Shown piece after piece: positions 39,970-49,894 of a DNA stretch of 64,000 nt. Below the pieces are notes generated by a model. The model did not search any database, was not told the DNA's origin, and worked only from the letters and a program-made list of their open reading frames with translations. This DNA is from Chloroflexota bacterium (GTDB taxonomy: Bacteria; Chloroflexota; Dehalococcoidia; Lucifugimonadales; GCA-002723415): the NCBI GenBank assembly GCA_002723415.1, contig PBOA01000022.1, positions 1 through 64,000 of the forward strand, written 5' to 3'. Position 1 is the stretch's first letter. Each line of letters begins with the position of its first letter. A program made the translations under genes and the position numbers.

Positions 39970-40734
39970 ATGTTATTAGCTTTGGATATTGGTAATACTA
40001 ATGTAACTTTTGGTGTTTTTGATAATGATCAATTAGTTGCCACATGGCGTATTGCAACAGATGCAAAAAAAATGCCTGATGAATATGGATTGATTTTATC
40101 TGATTTACTTTCTTTAAAAGAGATTAATTATTCAGATATCACTGATATTGTTATTTGCAGTGTGGTACCTCCATTAACTCCAGCATTTTCAGAGATTTCT
40201 AAAAACTATTTTAGGCATTCTCCATTAATAGTAAACCCTGGTATTAAAACTGGTATAAAAAACCTATATGATTCTCCAAGAGATGTAGGAGCAGACCGTA
40301 TAGTAAACTCGGTTGCAGCTTATGAAATGTTTAAATCTGCTGTTATAATAGTTGATGTAGGAACATTTACTGTTTTTGATGCAGTTACATCTAAAGCAGA
40401 ATATATTGGAGGGTCAATTTCTTTGGGTATTTCTGCTTCAGCAGAAGCTATATATCACACTTCTTCTCAGTTAAGAAGAGTTGAGCTTAAGAGACCACCT
40501 AATGCTATAGGTAAAAATACAATACACTCAATTCAATCAGGTTTAATTTTGGGCTATTCAGATATGGTTATTGGTATGGTAAATAGGTTTCGCCAAGAAT
40601 TAGAAAATGAAACTAAAGTTATTGCCACAGGTGGATTGGCTCAAGTAATTAATAAAGAAGTAAAGATATTTGATTATGTCGAGCCGGATTTAACATTGTT
40701 TGGACTGAAAAATATATACAATATGAATAAATAA
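39970..40734 (+). CDS. coaX: Type III pantothenate kinase
   Basis: LLALDIGNTNVTFGVFD, SPRDVGADRIVNSVAAYE, IVDVGTFTVFDAV, GGSISLGI, ATGGLA. Confidence 0.95.
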   Translation: MLLALDIGNTNVTFGVFDNDQLVATWRIATDAKKMPDEYGLILSDLLSLKEINYSDITDIVICSVVPPLTPAFSEISKNYFRHSPLIVNPGIKTGIKNLYDSPRDVGADRIVNSVAAYEMFKSAVIIVDVGTFTVFDAVTSKAEYIGGSISLGISASAEAIYHTSSQLRRVELKRPPNAIGKNTIHSIQSGLILGYSDMVIGMVNRFRQELENETKVIATGGLAQVINKEVKIFDYVEPDLTLFGLKNIYNMNK

Positions 40735-40756
40735 ATCTAAATAGGTTGAGTTGTTA

Positions 40757-41950
40757 ATGAGTTTTTTAAAGGGCAAATTTATTACACTAGGAGTTACAGG
40801 CAGTATAGCAGCTTATAAAGCTGTTGAATTAGCTAGTAAACTTACTCAATTGAAATGTGAAGTAGACGTTGTTATGACAGAATCTGCTAAACATTTTTTA
40901 ACTCCTTTAACTTTTAATAGTATTACTCATAGACCTGTTTCTATAGATTTATTTGATTCGAATTCTGAATTCAGTATGGATCATGTATTACTTGCTAAAA
41001 GATCTGAGGCTATTATCGTATATCCAGCAACCGCAAATATAATTGCAAAAATTGCTCATGGGTTTTCTGATGATATTCTGACAGCTACAATTTTAGCAAC
41101 AGAAGCTCCAATTATATTAGCTCCTGCCATGGATGCTAATATGTATGATAATCCTGCTACCCAGAATAATATTGAGATTTTGAAAAGTAGAGGAGTTAAA
41201 ATAATTGGACCAGATAGTGGAAGATTAGCTTCAGGCTTAATAGGATTAGGTCGAGTTACAGATTCAGAAAATGTACTGGGTAATTTAAATTTGATTTTAG
41301 GGGCTAACGGAGATCTTAAAGGGAAAAAAATAGTTGTAACTGCTGGAGGCACAAAGGAAGAAATTGACCCTGTAAGATATATATCTAATAGATCATCTGG
41401 AAAAATGGGATATGCTATTTCTCAAGCTGCAATTAATAGAGGTGCTGAAGTCAGCTTGATTTCAGCATCTAATTTATTAAAAGATATAGTTGGTGCAAAA
41501 ACTATACATGTATCAAATGCAAGCCAGATGTTTGATGCTGTAAAAAAAGAATCCATAGGTTCTGATGTTTTGATTATGGCAGCAGCAGTGAGTGATTGGA
41601 CTCCTAATTCATATGTTAACTCAAAAATAAAAAAAACAAAAAATGATACTTGGCAAATTGATTTGATTAAAACTCCAGATATTTTAAAATCTATAAATAA
41701 TAAGGGATTAATTAAGATTGGGTTTTCTGCAGAAACAGATAGTTTGATAGATAATGCAACTAAGAAATTGAAAGAAAAAGATTTAGATTTTATAGTGGCT
41801 AATGATGTTACAAAGGAAAACAGTGGATTTTCTTCTGATAATAATAAAGTATTTTTAATTGATCATAATACTAATCCAGAAGAATTGCCGTTAATGTCAA
41901 AATATGAAGTTGGTAATAAGATTCTTGATAAAGCTGTTAGTTTACTTTAA
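40757..41950 (+). CDS. coaBC: Bifunctional phosphopantothenoylcysteine decarboxylase / phosphopantothenate-cysteine ligase
   Basis: GVTGSIAAYKAVELASKL, PAMDANMYDNPA, VTAGGTKEEIDPVRYISNRSSGKMGYA. Start set to the ATG at 40757. Confidence 0.95.
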   Translation: MSFLKGKFITLGVTGSIAAYKAVELASKLTQLKCEVDVVMTESAKHFLTPLTFNSITHRPVSIDLFDSNSEFSMDHVLLAKRSEAIIVYPATANIIAKIAHGFSDDILTATILATEAPIILAPAMDANMYDNPATQNNIEILKSRGVKIIGPDSGRLASGLIGLGRVTDSENVLGNLNLILGANGDLKGKKIVVTAGGTKEEIDPVRYISNRSSGKMGYAISQAAINRGAEVSLISASNLLKDIVGAKTIHVSNASQMFDAVKKESIGSDVLIMAAAVSDWTPNSYVNSKIKKTKNDTWQIDLIKTPDILKSINNKGLIKIGFSAETDSLIDNATKKLKEKDLDFIVANDVTKENSGFSSDNNKVFLIDHNTNPEELPLMSKYEVGNKILDKAVSLL

Positions 41951-42000
41951 CTAATTTGGTCAATATACTTAAAATCATATAGGTAAATAAGAAATAAATT

Positions 42001-43017
42001 TTGAAAGGTAGATTAGTGTCTTTATCTAGAGTATTTAGTGGAATTCAACCTTCAGGTGATGTTCAATTAGGGAATTATTTAGGAGCTATTAAAGGATGGG
42101 TCAATAGACAAGATGAGAAAGACAACTTTTTTTGTATAGTTGATTTGCATTCTTTGACTGTTTATCAAGATCCTCAAAAACTTAATGATCAAATAAAATC
42201 CTTAGCTGCAATATTATTTGCTGCAGGTTTAGACCCTGAAAAATGTTCAGTATTTATACAAAGTCATGTTAAAGAACATGCAGAATTATGTTGGTTGTTG
42301 AATTGCATTACTCCTATTGGATGGTTAGAAAGAATGACACAATATAAAGATAAATCTTCATCACAAGAGAGTGTTTCCACTGGTTTATTAGATTATCCTG
42401 TATTGATGGCAAGTGATATTCTTTTGTATGATGCTGTAGAAGTTCCTGTTGGCGATGACCAAAAGCAACATGTAGAATTGGCAAGAGATATTTGTCAAAG
42501 ATTTAATAATATTTATGGAGATACTTTTGCACTGCCTGAACCAGTTATACCTGAAATTGGTGCTAGAGTTATGGGTTTTGATAATCCTTTGATAAAAATG
42601 TCAAAAAGTTATTCAAATATTAGAGGACATGCTATTAAAATGATTGATAGTGAAGAGGAGATTTTAAGAACATTAAAAAGAGCTGTTACAGATTCAGGTA
42701 ATGAAATTAAATTTTCTGATGACCCAGATAATGCTGGTGTTAATAATTTATTAGGTATATATAAAGTTATTTCAGGGAAATCAAAAGAAGAAGTAGAGTT
42801 AGATTTTATTAATTCTAGAGGGTATGGAGATCTAAAGATTAGGGTAGCAGAAGTTGTTATAGAAGAGCTTAAACCAATTCAAAAACGTTATAGGGATCTA
42901 ATGGAAAATTCAGATCATTTAGATAAACTATTGTCAAATGGAGCTGAAAGAGCAAGATCGTTAGCTGAGAAGAAAATGGAAATTGTAAAAAGTAAAATTG
43001 GTTTAGTGAATAACTAG
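42001..43017 (+). CDS. trpS: Tryptophanyl-tRNA synthetase
   Basis: FSGIQPSGDVQLGNYLGAIK, DYPVLMASDILLYDAVEVPVGDDQKQHVEL, KMSKSYSN. Confidence 0.96.
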   Translation: MKGRLVSLSRVFSGIQPSGDVQLGNYLGAIKGWVNRQDEKDNFFCIVDLHSLTVYQDPQKLNDQIKSLAAILFAAGLDPEKCSVFIQSHVKEHAELCWLLNCITPIGWLERMTQYKDKSSSQESVSTGLLDYPVLMASDILLYDAVEVPVGDDQKQHVELARDICQRFNNIYGDTFALPEPVIPEIGARVMGFDNPLIKMSKSYSNIRGHAIKMIDSEEEILRTLKRAVTDSGNEIKFSDDPDNAGVNNLLGIYKVISGKSKEEVELDFINSRGYGDLKIRVAEVVIEELKPIQKRYRDLMENSDHLDKLLSNGAERARSLAEKKMEIVKSKIGLVNN

Positions 43018-43065
43018 GGTAAATTAATTATAAATAATGATAGTAATATATAAGAGGTATTGATT

Positions 43066-44520
43066 GTGTTTTACCCTGAACTTAAAGAAGTTTTAAAATT
43101 GAAAGATAAAGGGAATTTAATTCCTTTATTTATAGAATTAGATGCTGGGACTGAAACTCCATTATCAGTATATAACAAAGTAGCTTCTACTCCATATTCA
43201 TTTTTATTAGAAAGTGCTGAAGGAATTAATAAAGATCACACTTATAGCTTTATTGGCTGTGAACCAGATTTAATTATTAAGACAGGAGAGGGAGAGGAGC
43301 ATGGTTGTATTGATCCTTTGATTCCTATACAAGAAGCATTGTCAAAATATAAAGTAGTTGAATTACCTGACATGCCAAAATTTAAATTTACTGGTGGCGT
43401 TGTAGGATATCTTTCTTATGAATCTGTAAATTATTTTGAAAACTTGAATTTGTCTTTACCAAATACTATTGGGTTACCAGAATCTATTTTTATGTTAACT
43501 AAGACTTTTTTAGAATTTGATCATATAAAAAACAAAATTAAGATTATTACTCATATAGATTTGACTGGAGATATTGAAAATTCATATAAGCATTCAGTTG
43601 GTAAAATAAACAATATTATTGACAAATTGAAATCCAGCGTAACAAATGATTTTTCTTTAAATAAAAGTAATTATGATAAATCTGAGGTAGTTTCAAATAT
43701 TGATATTGATACTTATATGGACATTGTCAGAAGTATTAAAAAATATATATTTGAAGGGGATGTTATACAAGTTGTTCCTTCACAGAGATTACAACGAAAA
43801 ATCAATGTTCCGCCTATTGCAATTTATAAATCATTGAGAGAAATTAACCCTTCACCATATATGTATTTTTTGAATTTTGGGGATTTTCAAATAGCTGGTG
43901 CCTCACCTGAAATGTTAACTAAAGTTCAAGATGGAATTGTTTCAACTCATCCTATTGCAGGTACTAGACCTAGAGGAGGAAATGATTTAGAAGACAAAAA
44001 AATGGAAAAAGAGCTATTATCTGATCCTAAGGAAATAGCTGAACATATTATGCTTGTTGATTTAGGTCGAAATGATTTAGGTCGAGTTTGTAAGCCAGGA
44101 ACTGTAAATGTAACGAATTTTATGGGTATAGAAAGATATTCTCATGTGATGCATATAGTTTCTAATGTAGAAGGTGAATTGAGTTCAGATTTTAATAATT
44201 ATGATGCTTTTAGATCTTGTTTTCCTGCTGGTACACTTTCAGGGGCACCTAAGATTAGAGCAATGGAAATTATTTCTGAAATGGAGAATGAACGTAGAGG
44301 GCCATATGGGGGAGCTATAGGACATTTTGATTTTTCAGGTAATATGGATACAGCTATAGCAATTCGTACTCTAGTGATTAAAAACGGTATTGCTTATGCA
44401 CAATCAGGAGGAGGAGTGGTTTTTGATAGCGAACCGGAGTTAGAATATAAAGAGACTTTACACAAAGCAAATGCATTATTAAAGTCTATAGATCAGGCTG
44501 AGAAAAAATATTTGGAATAA
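43066..44520 (+). CDS. trpE: Anthranilate synthase component I
   Basis: EGDVIQVVPSQRLQR, NPSPYMYFLNF, GASPEMLTKV, HPIAGTRPRG, CFPAGTLSGAPKIRAMEII. GTG at 43066 is better spaced from AAGAGG than the track start. Confidence 0.95.
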   Translation: MFYPELKEVLKLKDKGNLIPLFIELDAGTETPLSVYNKVASTPYSFLLESAEGINKDHTYSFIGCEPDLIIKTGEGEEHGCIDPLIPIQEALSKYKVVELPDMPKFKFTGGVVGYLSYESVNYFENLNLSLPNTIGLPESIFMLTKTFLEFDHIKNKIKIITHIDLTGDIENSYKHSVGKINNIIDKLKSSVTNDFSLNKSNYDKSEVVSNIDIDTYMDIVRSIKKYIFEGDVIQVVPSQRLQRKINVPPIAIYKSLREINPSPYMYFLNFGDFQIAGASPEMLTKVQDGIVSTHPIAGTRPRGGNDLEDKKMEKELLSDPKEIAEHIMLVDLGRNDLGRVCKPGTVNVTNFMGIERYSHVMHIVSNVEGELSSDFNNYDAFRSCFPAGTLSGAPKIRAMEIISEMENERRGPYGGAIGHFDFSGNMDTAIAIRTLVIKNGIAYAQSGGGVVFDSEPELEYKETLHKANALLKSIDQAEKKYLE

Positions 44521-44523
44521 CAA

Positions 44524-45087
44524 ATGATTTTATTAATAGATAATTATGACAGTTTTACATATAATTTGTATCAATATATGAGTGAATTAGGTGCTGAAGT
44601 AAAAGTTGTAAGAAATGATAAGTTTACTATTGAAGATGTTGAAAAATGGAGCCCAGAAAAAATAGTTGTTTCTCCAGGGCCGTGTACCCCAGATAAATCT
44701 GGGATATCTAAAGAGGTTATTGAGATTTTTAGCAATAAGATTCCTACTTTAGGAGTTTGCTTAGGACACCAATGTGTAGGAGTTGTTTATGGGGGGCTAG
44801 TGGGTGAAGCAGGTGAAATCATGCATGGTAAGACATCTTTGATTCATCATAATGGTAAGGGATTATTTAAAAACTTACCTAATCCTTTTGAAGCTATTCG
44901 TTACCATTCATTAGCTATTTTCCCTGATTCAGTTCCAGATGAGCTTGAAGTCACTGCATGGACAGATAATGGTATTATAATGGGTGTAAGACATAAGAAA
45001 TTTCCTGTTTATGGAATTCAGTTTCATCCTGAGTCTATCATGACAAAAAATGGTAAAGATTTATTAAATAATTTTTTGACTATGTAG
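44524..45087 (+). CDS. trpG: Anthranilate synthase component II (glutamine amidotransferase)
   Basis: LIDNYDSFTYNLYQY, VSPGPCTPD, LGVCLGHQ, GIQFHPES. Confidence 0.95.
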   Translation: MILLIDNYDSFTYNLYQYMSELGAEVKVVRNDKFTIEDVEKWSPEKIVVSPGPCTPDKSGISKEVIEIFSNKIPTLGVCLGHQCVGVVYGGLVGEAGEIMHGKTSLIHHNGKGLFKNLPNPFEAIRYHSLAIFPDSVPDELEVTAWTDNGIIMGVRHKKFPVYGIQFHPESIMTKNGKDLLNNFLTM

Positions 45088-45153
45088 AAGATAATTTTTT
45101 ACTTGGTAATCCATTTTTAATTTAAATAATATTTAGTAAGACGAGAGAGTTAA

Positions 45154-46173
45154 ATGTTTATAAATTATATTGAATCTCTAATTCAAGGCAAATCATTAAC
45201 AAGTGATCAGGCCTCTGATGCTATGAGACTTATTATGGAAGGATCAGTTACGGATGCAGAATTTGGTTCTTTTGTAACTGCAATGAGAATAAAAAATGAA
45301 AGTGTTGATGAAATAGTTGGTATGGCTAAGATGATGAGATCTAAATCATTAAAAGTTGTACATGATTTGCCGGTTTTGGATACCTGTGGTACTGGTGGAG
45401 ATGGTTCGAAAAGTTTTAATATTTCTACTACTGCTGCCTTTGTAATAGCTGGTGCTGGCGTAAATGTAGCTAAACATGGGAATAGAGCAATGTCTAGTTT
45501 TTCTGGAAGTGCGGATGTGTTAGAAAAATTAGGAGCTAACATAGATTTAGATCCTGAAGATGTTAAAAAATGTATAGAAGATACAGGTTTTGGGTTTATG
45601 TTTGCCCAGAGATATCATCCATCTATGAAATTTGCAGCAAAACCTAGAAAAGATTTAGGATTAAGAACGGTTTTTAATATTTTAGGACCTTTGACTAATC
45701 CTGCAAATGCTAGATTTCACTTGTTGGGTGTTGCTGATCCTTCAACTGGTAAGAAAATGGCTGAATCGTTATTTAAGCTTGGAAGTAATAGGGCATTAAT
45801 TGTACATGGAAAAGATAAATTAGATGAAATATCTTTGTCAGCAAATACTTTAGTTTGGGAACTGCAAAATGGGTTAATAGACGAATATGAAATATCTCCT
45901 AGTAAATTTGGATTTAAATATATTAACAAAGATGACATTCAAGTTGAAGGGGTAGATCATAGCATAAAAATTATTAATAATGTTTTAAATGGATATAAAG
46001 GTCCTCATAGAGAAATAGTGTTAATTAATTCTGCTGTAGGTTTAGTTGTTTCTGGTAAAGCCCTAGATATTGAAACAGGTATTTCTTTAGCTATGGATTC
46101 TATTGATACTGGGAAAGCTTTAAAAGCTATGAAATCTTTTATAAAATTAAGTCAAGAATTAAAAAAAGATTGA
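45154..46173 (+). CDS. trpD: Anthranilate phosphoribosyltransferase
   Basis: LDTCGTGGDGSKSFNISTTAAFVIAGAGVNVAKHGNRA, GLRTVFNILGPLTNPA. Confidence 0.96.
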   Translation: MFINYIESLIQGKSLTSDQASDAMRLIMEGSVTDAEFGSFVTAMRIKNESVDEIVGMAKMMRSKSLKVVHDLPVLDTCGTGGDGSKSFNISTTAAFVIAGAGVNVAKHGNRAMSSFSGSADVLEKLGANIDLDPEDVKKCIEDTGFGFMFAQRYHPSMKFAAKPRKDLGLRTVFNILGPLTNPANARFHLLGVADPSTGKKMAESLFKLGSNRALIVHGKDKLDEISLSANTLVWELQNGLIDEYEISPSKFGFKYINKDDIQVEGVDHSIKIINNVLNGYKGPHREIVLINSAVGLVVSGKALDIETGISLAMDSIDTGKALKAMKSFIKLSQELKKD

Positions 46174-46196
46174 TAAAAAATTATATAGGTATTTGA

Positions 46197-46988
46197 ATGA
46201 CTAATATTTTAGATGATATTGTTTCGCATAAATTAAAAGAAATTGAATTGTCAAAAGAAAAATATTCATTAGATTATTTGCATGAAATGATAAAGAAAAG
46301 GAAATCTGCTTTAAACTTAGCAGGTAGTTTAATGGGCAATTTTGTAAGAGTTATTGCTGAAGTAAAGCAACATTCTCCTTCAAAAGGTTTGTTGATTGAA
46401 AATTTCAACCCTTTAAAATTGGCTGAAATTTATCATAATAATGGAGCAGCAGCAATTTCTGTCTTAACTGATCAGAAATATTTCAAAGGTACTTTGAATG
46501 ATATGTTATTGGTATCTGAATATGTAAATGAATTTTCTTTACCGATTATTCGTAAAGATTTTATACTTGATCCATATCAGGTTTATGAAGCTAGGGCTTA
46601 TGGTGCTGATGCTATTTTACTAATTGTATCAATTTTGGATATTAATGAATTAACCGATTTGTTGAATTTAGCAAAGAAATTTTGGATGCAATGTGTTGTA
46701 GAAGTGCATAATGAAAATGAGTTAGATATAGCTTTACGAGCTGGAGCAGAAATAATTGGAATTAATAATCGTGATTTAACTTCATTTGCTACTGATATAA
46801 GTACTACATTTCAGCTTGCAAAATTAATTCCAGAAAACAAAATTATTATTAGTGAAAGTGGAATTAAAACTAAAGATGATATTACTAAACTCAAAAGTGT
46901 TGGTGTAAATGCAGTTTTAGTTGGTGAATCTTTAGTAACTTCAAAAAACCCAGCAAATAAATTAAGAGAACTTTCATGCCAAGAGTAA
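46197..46988 (+). CDS. trpC: Indole-3-glycerol phosphate synthase
   Basis: VIAEVKQHSPSKG, VLTDQKYFKGTL, PIIRKDFILDPYQVYEARAYGADAILLI, INNRDL, ISESGI. Confidence 0.95.
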   Translation: MTNILDDIVSHKLKEIELSKEKYSLDYLHEMIKKRKSALNLAGSLMGNFVRVIAEVKQHSPSKGLLIENFNPLKLAEIYHNNGAAAISVLTDQKYFKGTLNDMLLVSEYVNEFSLPIIRKDFILDPYQVYEARAYGADAILLIVSILDINELTDLLNLAKKFWMQCVVEVHNENELDIALRAGAEIIGINNRDLTSFATDISTTFQLAKLIPENKIIISESGIKTKDDITKLKSVGVNAVLVGESLVTSKNPANKLRELSCQE

Positions 46989-47623
46989 AAATTTGCGGAA
47001 TAAAAGAAACAGAACATGCAATTTATGCATCAAAGTTAAATGTTGATTATTTAGGTTTTGTTTTTGTTGAAAATGTTCGAAGGCAATTAACTCAAGATAC
47101 TGCTTATGAATTAATTGAGAATTACAGAGAATTTACTTTACGAGAATCTCCTAGTCTAGTTGGATTATTTGCAAATCAGAGTTTGAAATTTGTAAATGAT
47201 ACTGTTAGGAAATGTAAATTAGATATGGTTCAATTATGTGGGGCAGAATCTCTTGATTTTTGTAAGTTGATTGATGTCCCTGTAATTAAACAAATTAAAG
47301 TTGATAAAGAATTAATTAAAAATAAATCTAAAATTATAGATAGTATCATTGAAGTAATAAATTACGGTTCTATTCCTATATTAGATCATAGTGAAAGAGG
47401 TAAACTTGGAGGGACTGGTCATTCATTTGATTGGTCAGTTATTGAAGGATTAAGTGTAGAATATGATTTTATTTTAGCTGGAGGCTTAAATCCTAGTAAT
47501 GTAAGGCAAGCTATTAGAAAAGTGAACCCTTGGGGTTTAGATGTCTCTAGTGGAATAGAGACTAATGGGGTGAAAGATAAAACGAAAATATTGGAATTTA
47601 TAAATAAAATACGTGAAAAATAA
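46976..47623 (+). CDS. trpF: Phosphoribosylanthranilate isomerase
   Basis: VKICGIKETEHA, LGFVFVENVRRQL, GLFANQS, LAGGLNPSNV, GLDVSSGIETNGVKD. Overlaps trpC by 13 bp. Confidence 0.95.
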   Translation: MPRVKICGIKETEHAIYASKLNVDYLGFVFVENVRRQLTQDTAYELIENYREFTLRESPSLVGLFANQSLKFVNDTVRKCKLDMVQLCGAESLDFCKLIDVPVIKQIKVDKELIKNKSKIIDSIIEVINYGSIPILDHSERGKLGGTGHSFDWSVIEGLSVEYDFILAGGLNPSNVRQAIRKVNPWGLDVSSGIETNGVKDKTKILEFINKIREK

Positions 47624-47673
47624 TTAATCAAGTATATAATAGTCTGTTTAATAAATTCATATTGATTTAACTA

Positions 47674-47702
47674 TTGTTTTCATATTTAAATTTAAATATG
47701 AT
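47674..47702 (+). promoter_or_regulatory. Promoter with 22-bp palindrome filling the spacer and -10, upstream of the VOC gene
   Basis: TTGTTT (47674-47679), 17 bp, TATGAT (47697-47702); palindrome TCATATTTAAATTTAAATATGA at 47680-47701. Confidence 0.5.
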
Positions 47703-47731
47703 TAAAATAATTGAAAATTTGGAGGGAATTC

Positions 47732-48127
47732 ATGGCTTATGAAATTAATCACATACACATCAAATCTTCAGATCCTGAAAGCATTGCAAAATGGTATGTA
47801 AAAGCATTTGGTTTTAAAATTGCTGGGGATGAAGTAAGAGTCTTTGGAGATAGGTTTATAAAATGCGAATCTTCTAATGGGATGGTAGTAAATATTTCAG
47901 CAGAGCGAACGAATGAAATGTTAAATGAGGGTGATCCATATGCTCATTATGGATTAGAGCATTTTGGTATTACTGTAAAAGGTATAGATTCAGAAATAGA
48001 TAGATTAATAGAATTAGGTGCAGAGCTATTAGAAGGTCCTATTCCTATTAATAATGGAGTTATTGAATCGATTGCGTTTATTAAAGCGCCAGGTGATACA
48101 AGAATTGAACTTATAGAATTTTCATAA
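47732..48127 (+). CDS. VOC (glyoxalase/dioxygenase-fold) family protein
   Basis: INHIHIKSSDPESIAKWYVKAFGFKI, HYGLEHFGITV, APGDTRIELIEF. Start corrected to the ATG at 47732 with GGAGGG upstream. Confidence 0.88.
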   Translation: MAYEINHIHIKSSDPESIAKWYVKAFGFKIAGDEVRVFGDRFIKCESSNGMVVNISAERTNEMLNEGDPYAHYGLEHFGITVKGIDSEIDRLIELGAELLEGPIPINNGVIESIAFIKAPGDTRIELIEFS

Positions 48128-48147
48128 ATATCATATTAATATTTTAC

Positions 48148-48981
48148 ATGAAGCATTTTGAAGATAAAGATGAGAATTCTAAAGAATTCTATGAAAATAT
48201 TGTAGATATTCAAGATAAACCTAAAGATTTAAATAATACTGAATGGGTCAAATATATTTTATTAAATACATTAAAAGTATACTTTGACAATATATTAAGC
48301 TTTATAACTATCTCTTTAATTCCTATATTAATTTTTAATATTATTCGATATGGATTTTTACCTGATATTAATGAAATGAATGATTCTGAGTTTAATTTAT
48401 TTTCATTTGTGATATTGGGGATATTTCTTATTATGGGTTTTTTTATTAGTGTTTTAGCGACATCGGCTTTGTCTTTAAAAATAAATTACATAAAATGTAG
48501 AAAGAAAATTAATGTATTAAACTGTTATATAAATTTGCTTCCAAATATAAAAAAACTTAGTTTGGCAAATTTAGTTTTCTTTGTTTTATTTCTTGCAGCT
48601 GCACTTTTATCATTAACTCTTTTTGGATTACCATTATTATTTTTACTCATGGTAAATTTTTGCTTTTTTAATCAAATGATATTGTTCGAACGTATGGGGC
48701 CAATTCAATCTTTTTCGGGTAGTTATGAATTAGTTAAAGGATTTAGGATTAGAATATTTTTTGTTATATTAATTGAACTTTTGTGTTTGTTATTTATATA
48801 TTCTTTAATTTGGTTAATAGAACCAAATATAAACATATTAAATGGTTTTATTTTTAGCGTATTAGAAGTTGTAATATTTCCGATTACTGGGATAGTTCCT
48901 ATTACAGGGATAACTACTATGTTGATTTATATAGATATTAAGGAAAGACAACAAACAAATAAATTTTTTGGAGATGTTTAA
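48148..48981 (+). CDS. Multi-pass membrane protein of unknown function
   Basis: Several hydrophobic segments (LSFITISLIPILIFNIIRYG, FVILGIFLIMGFFISVLATSAL, LVFFVLFLAAALLSLTLFGLPLLFLLMV); no family recognised. Confidence 0.75.
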   Translation: MKHFEDKDENSKEFYENIVDIQDKPKDLNNTEWVKYILLNTLKVYFDNILSFITISLIPILIFNIIRYGFLPDINEMNDSEFNLFSFVILGIFLIMGFFISVLATSALSLKINYIKCRKKINVLNCYINLLPNIKKLSLANLVFFVLFLAAALLSLTLFGLPLLFLLMVNFCFFNQMILFERMGPIQSFSGSYELVKGFRIRIFFVILIELLCLLFIYSLIWLIEPNINILNGFIFSVLEVVIFPITGIVPITGITTMLIYIDIKERQQTNKFFGDV

Positions 48982-49320
48982 TTGGATAAATGTATATTTT
49001 GTTTGATTAGTAATAATCAAGTTGAATCAAAAAAATTATTTAATAATCAATTTTGTTTTATAATTGAAGATATTGCCCCAAAGGCTCCAATTCATTTGTT
49101 AATTATACCTCATAAGCATATTCTTAGGATATCTGATTATGATGATATTGGAAGAATATTAGCTTCAATGTTTGATGTTGCAACAAATTATGCTAAAGAT
49201 ATAGGTATAGTAGATGATGGGTATCGTTTGATAATAAATCAGGGAGAAAACTCTGGGCAAGAAGTTCCTCATTTACATTTACATTTGTTGGCAGGTAGAA
49301 AATTGTTAGGTATGGGCTAA
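48982..49320 (+). CDS. HIT family (histidine triad) protein
   Basis: CIFCLI zinc motif, APIHLLIIPHKHI, NQGENSGQEVPHLHLHLLAGR. Confidence 0.95.
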   Translation: MDKCIFCLISNNQVESKKLFNNQFCFIIEDIAPKAPIHLLIIPHKHILRISDYDDIGRILASMFDVATNYAKDIGIVDDGYRLIINQGENSGQEVPHLHLHLLAGRKLLGMG

Positions 49321-49326
49321 TTCATT

Positions 49327-49845
49327 TTATAAAGCTGGAGATATTTCTTTTATTTCAGAATAAATATTTTTTTTGTCTATAGTTACTACAGCCATAGTAG
49401 CAGGTACTAAAAAGGAAGGGTAAGCTTGTCCAGGATTGATGAAAAGAGTTTCATCAATTACCTGATTGATTGGTTCGTGTGTATGTCCAAAAAATATTAC
49501 ATCTGGTTTTATTTTTGGAAAATCTTTAAATAATTCATTATACTTAAATTCTTCTTTTCCCCAAGCAGGATGTATTATTCCAATGGTTATTTCATTAACT
49601 TTTAATATTTGAGTGTAAGGTATTGTATTACGTATTTCTACAGGGTCAGAGTTACCATGTACTACTATAGGGTTATTTGAATTTAATATAAATTCATCTA
49701 ATACATTTTTACGTACATAATCACCGCAATGAACTGAATAATCAGTTTCTTTAATTTTTAATTTTATTTGTGGATGTATATCTTTCCATTTATAACAGTG
49801 AGTATCTGATATTACTGTAATTGTTTTAATCATTAATAAATCCAT
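49327..49845 (-). CDS. YfcE/MJ0936-type metallophosphoesterase
   Basis: ISDTHCY, HCGDYV, VHGNSDPVE, FGHTHEPI, INPGQAYPSF. Confidence 0.92.
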   Translation of the reverse strand: MDLLMIKTITVISDTHCYKWKDIHPQIKLKIKETDYSVHCGDYVRKNVLDEFILNSNNPIVVHGNSDPVEIRNTIPYTQILKVNEITIGIIHPAWGKEEFKYNELFKDFPKIKPDVIFFGHTHEPINQVIDETLFINPGQAYPSFLVPATMAVVTIDKKNIYSEIKEISPAL

Positions 49846-49894
49846 TTTATTTTGTTATATTATAATTAATAATGATAATAAATATGGAAATAAA

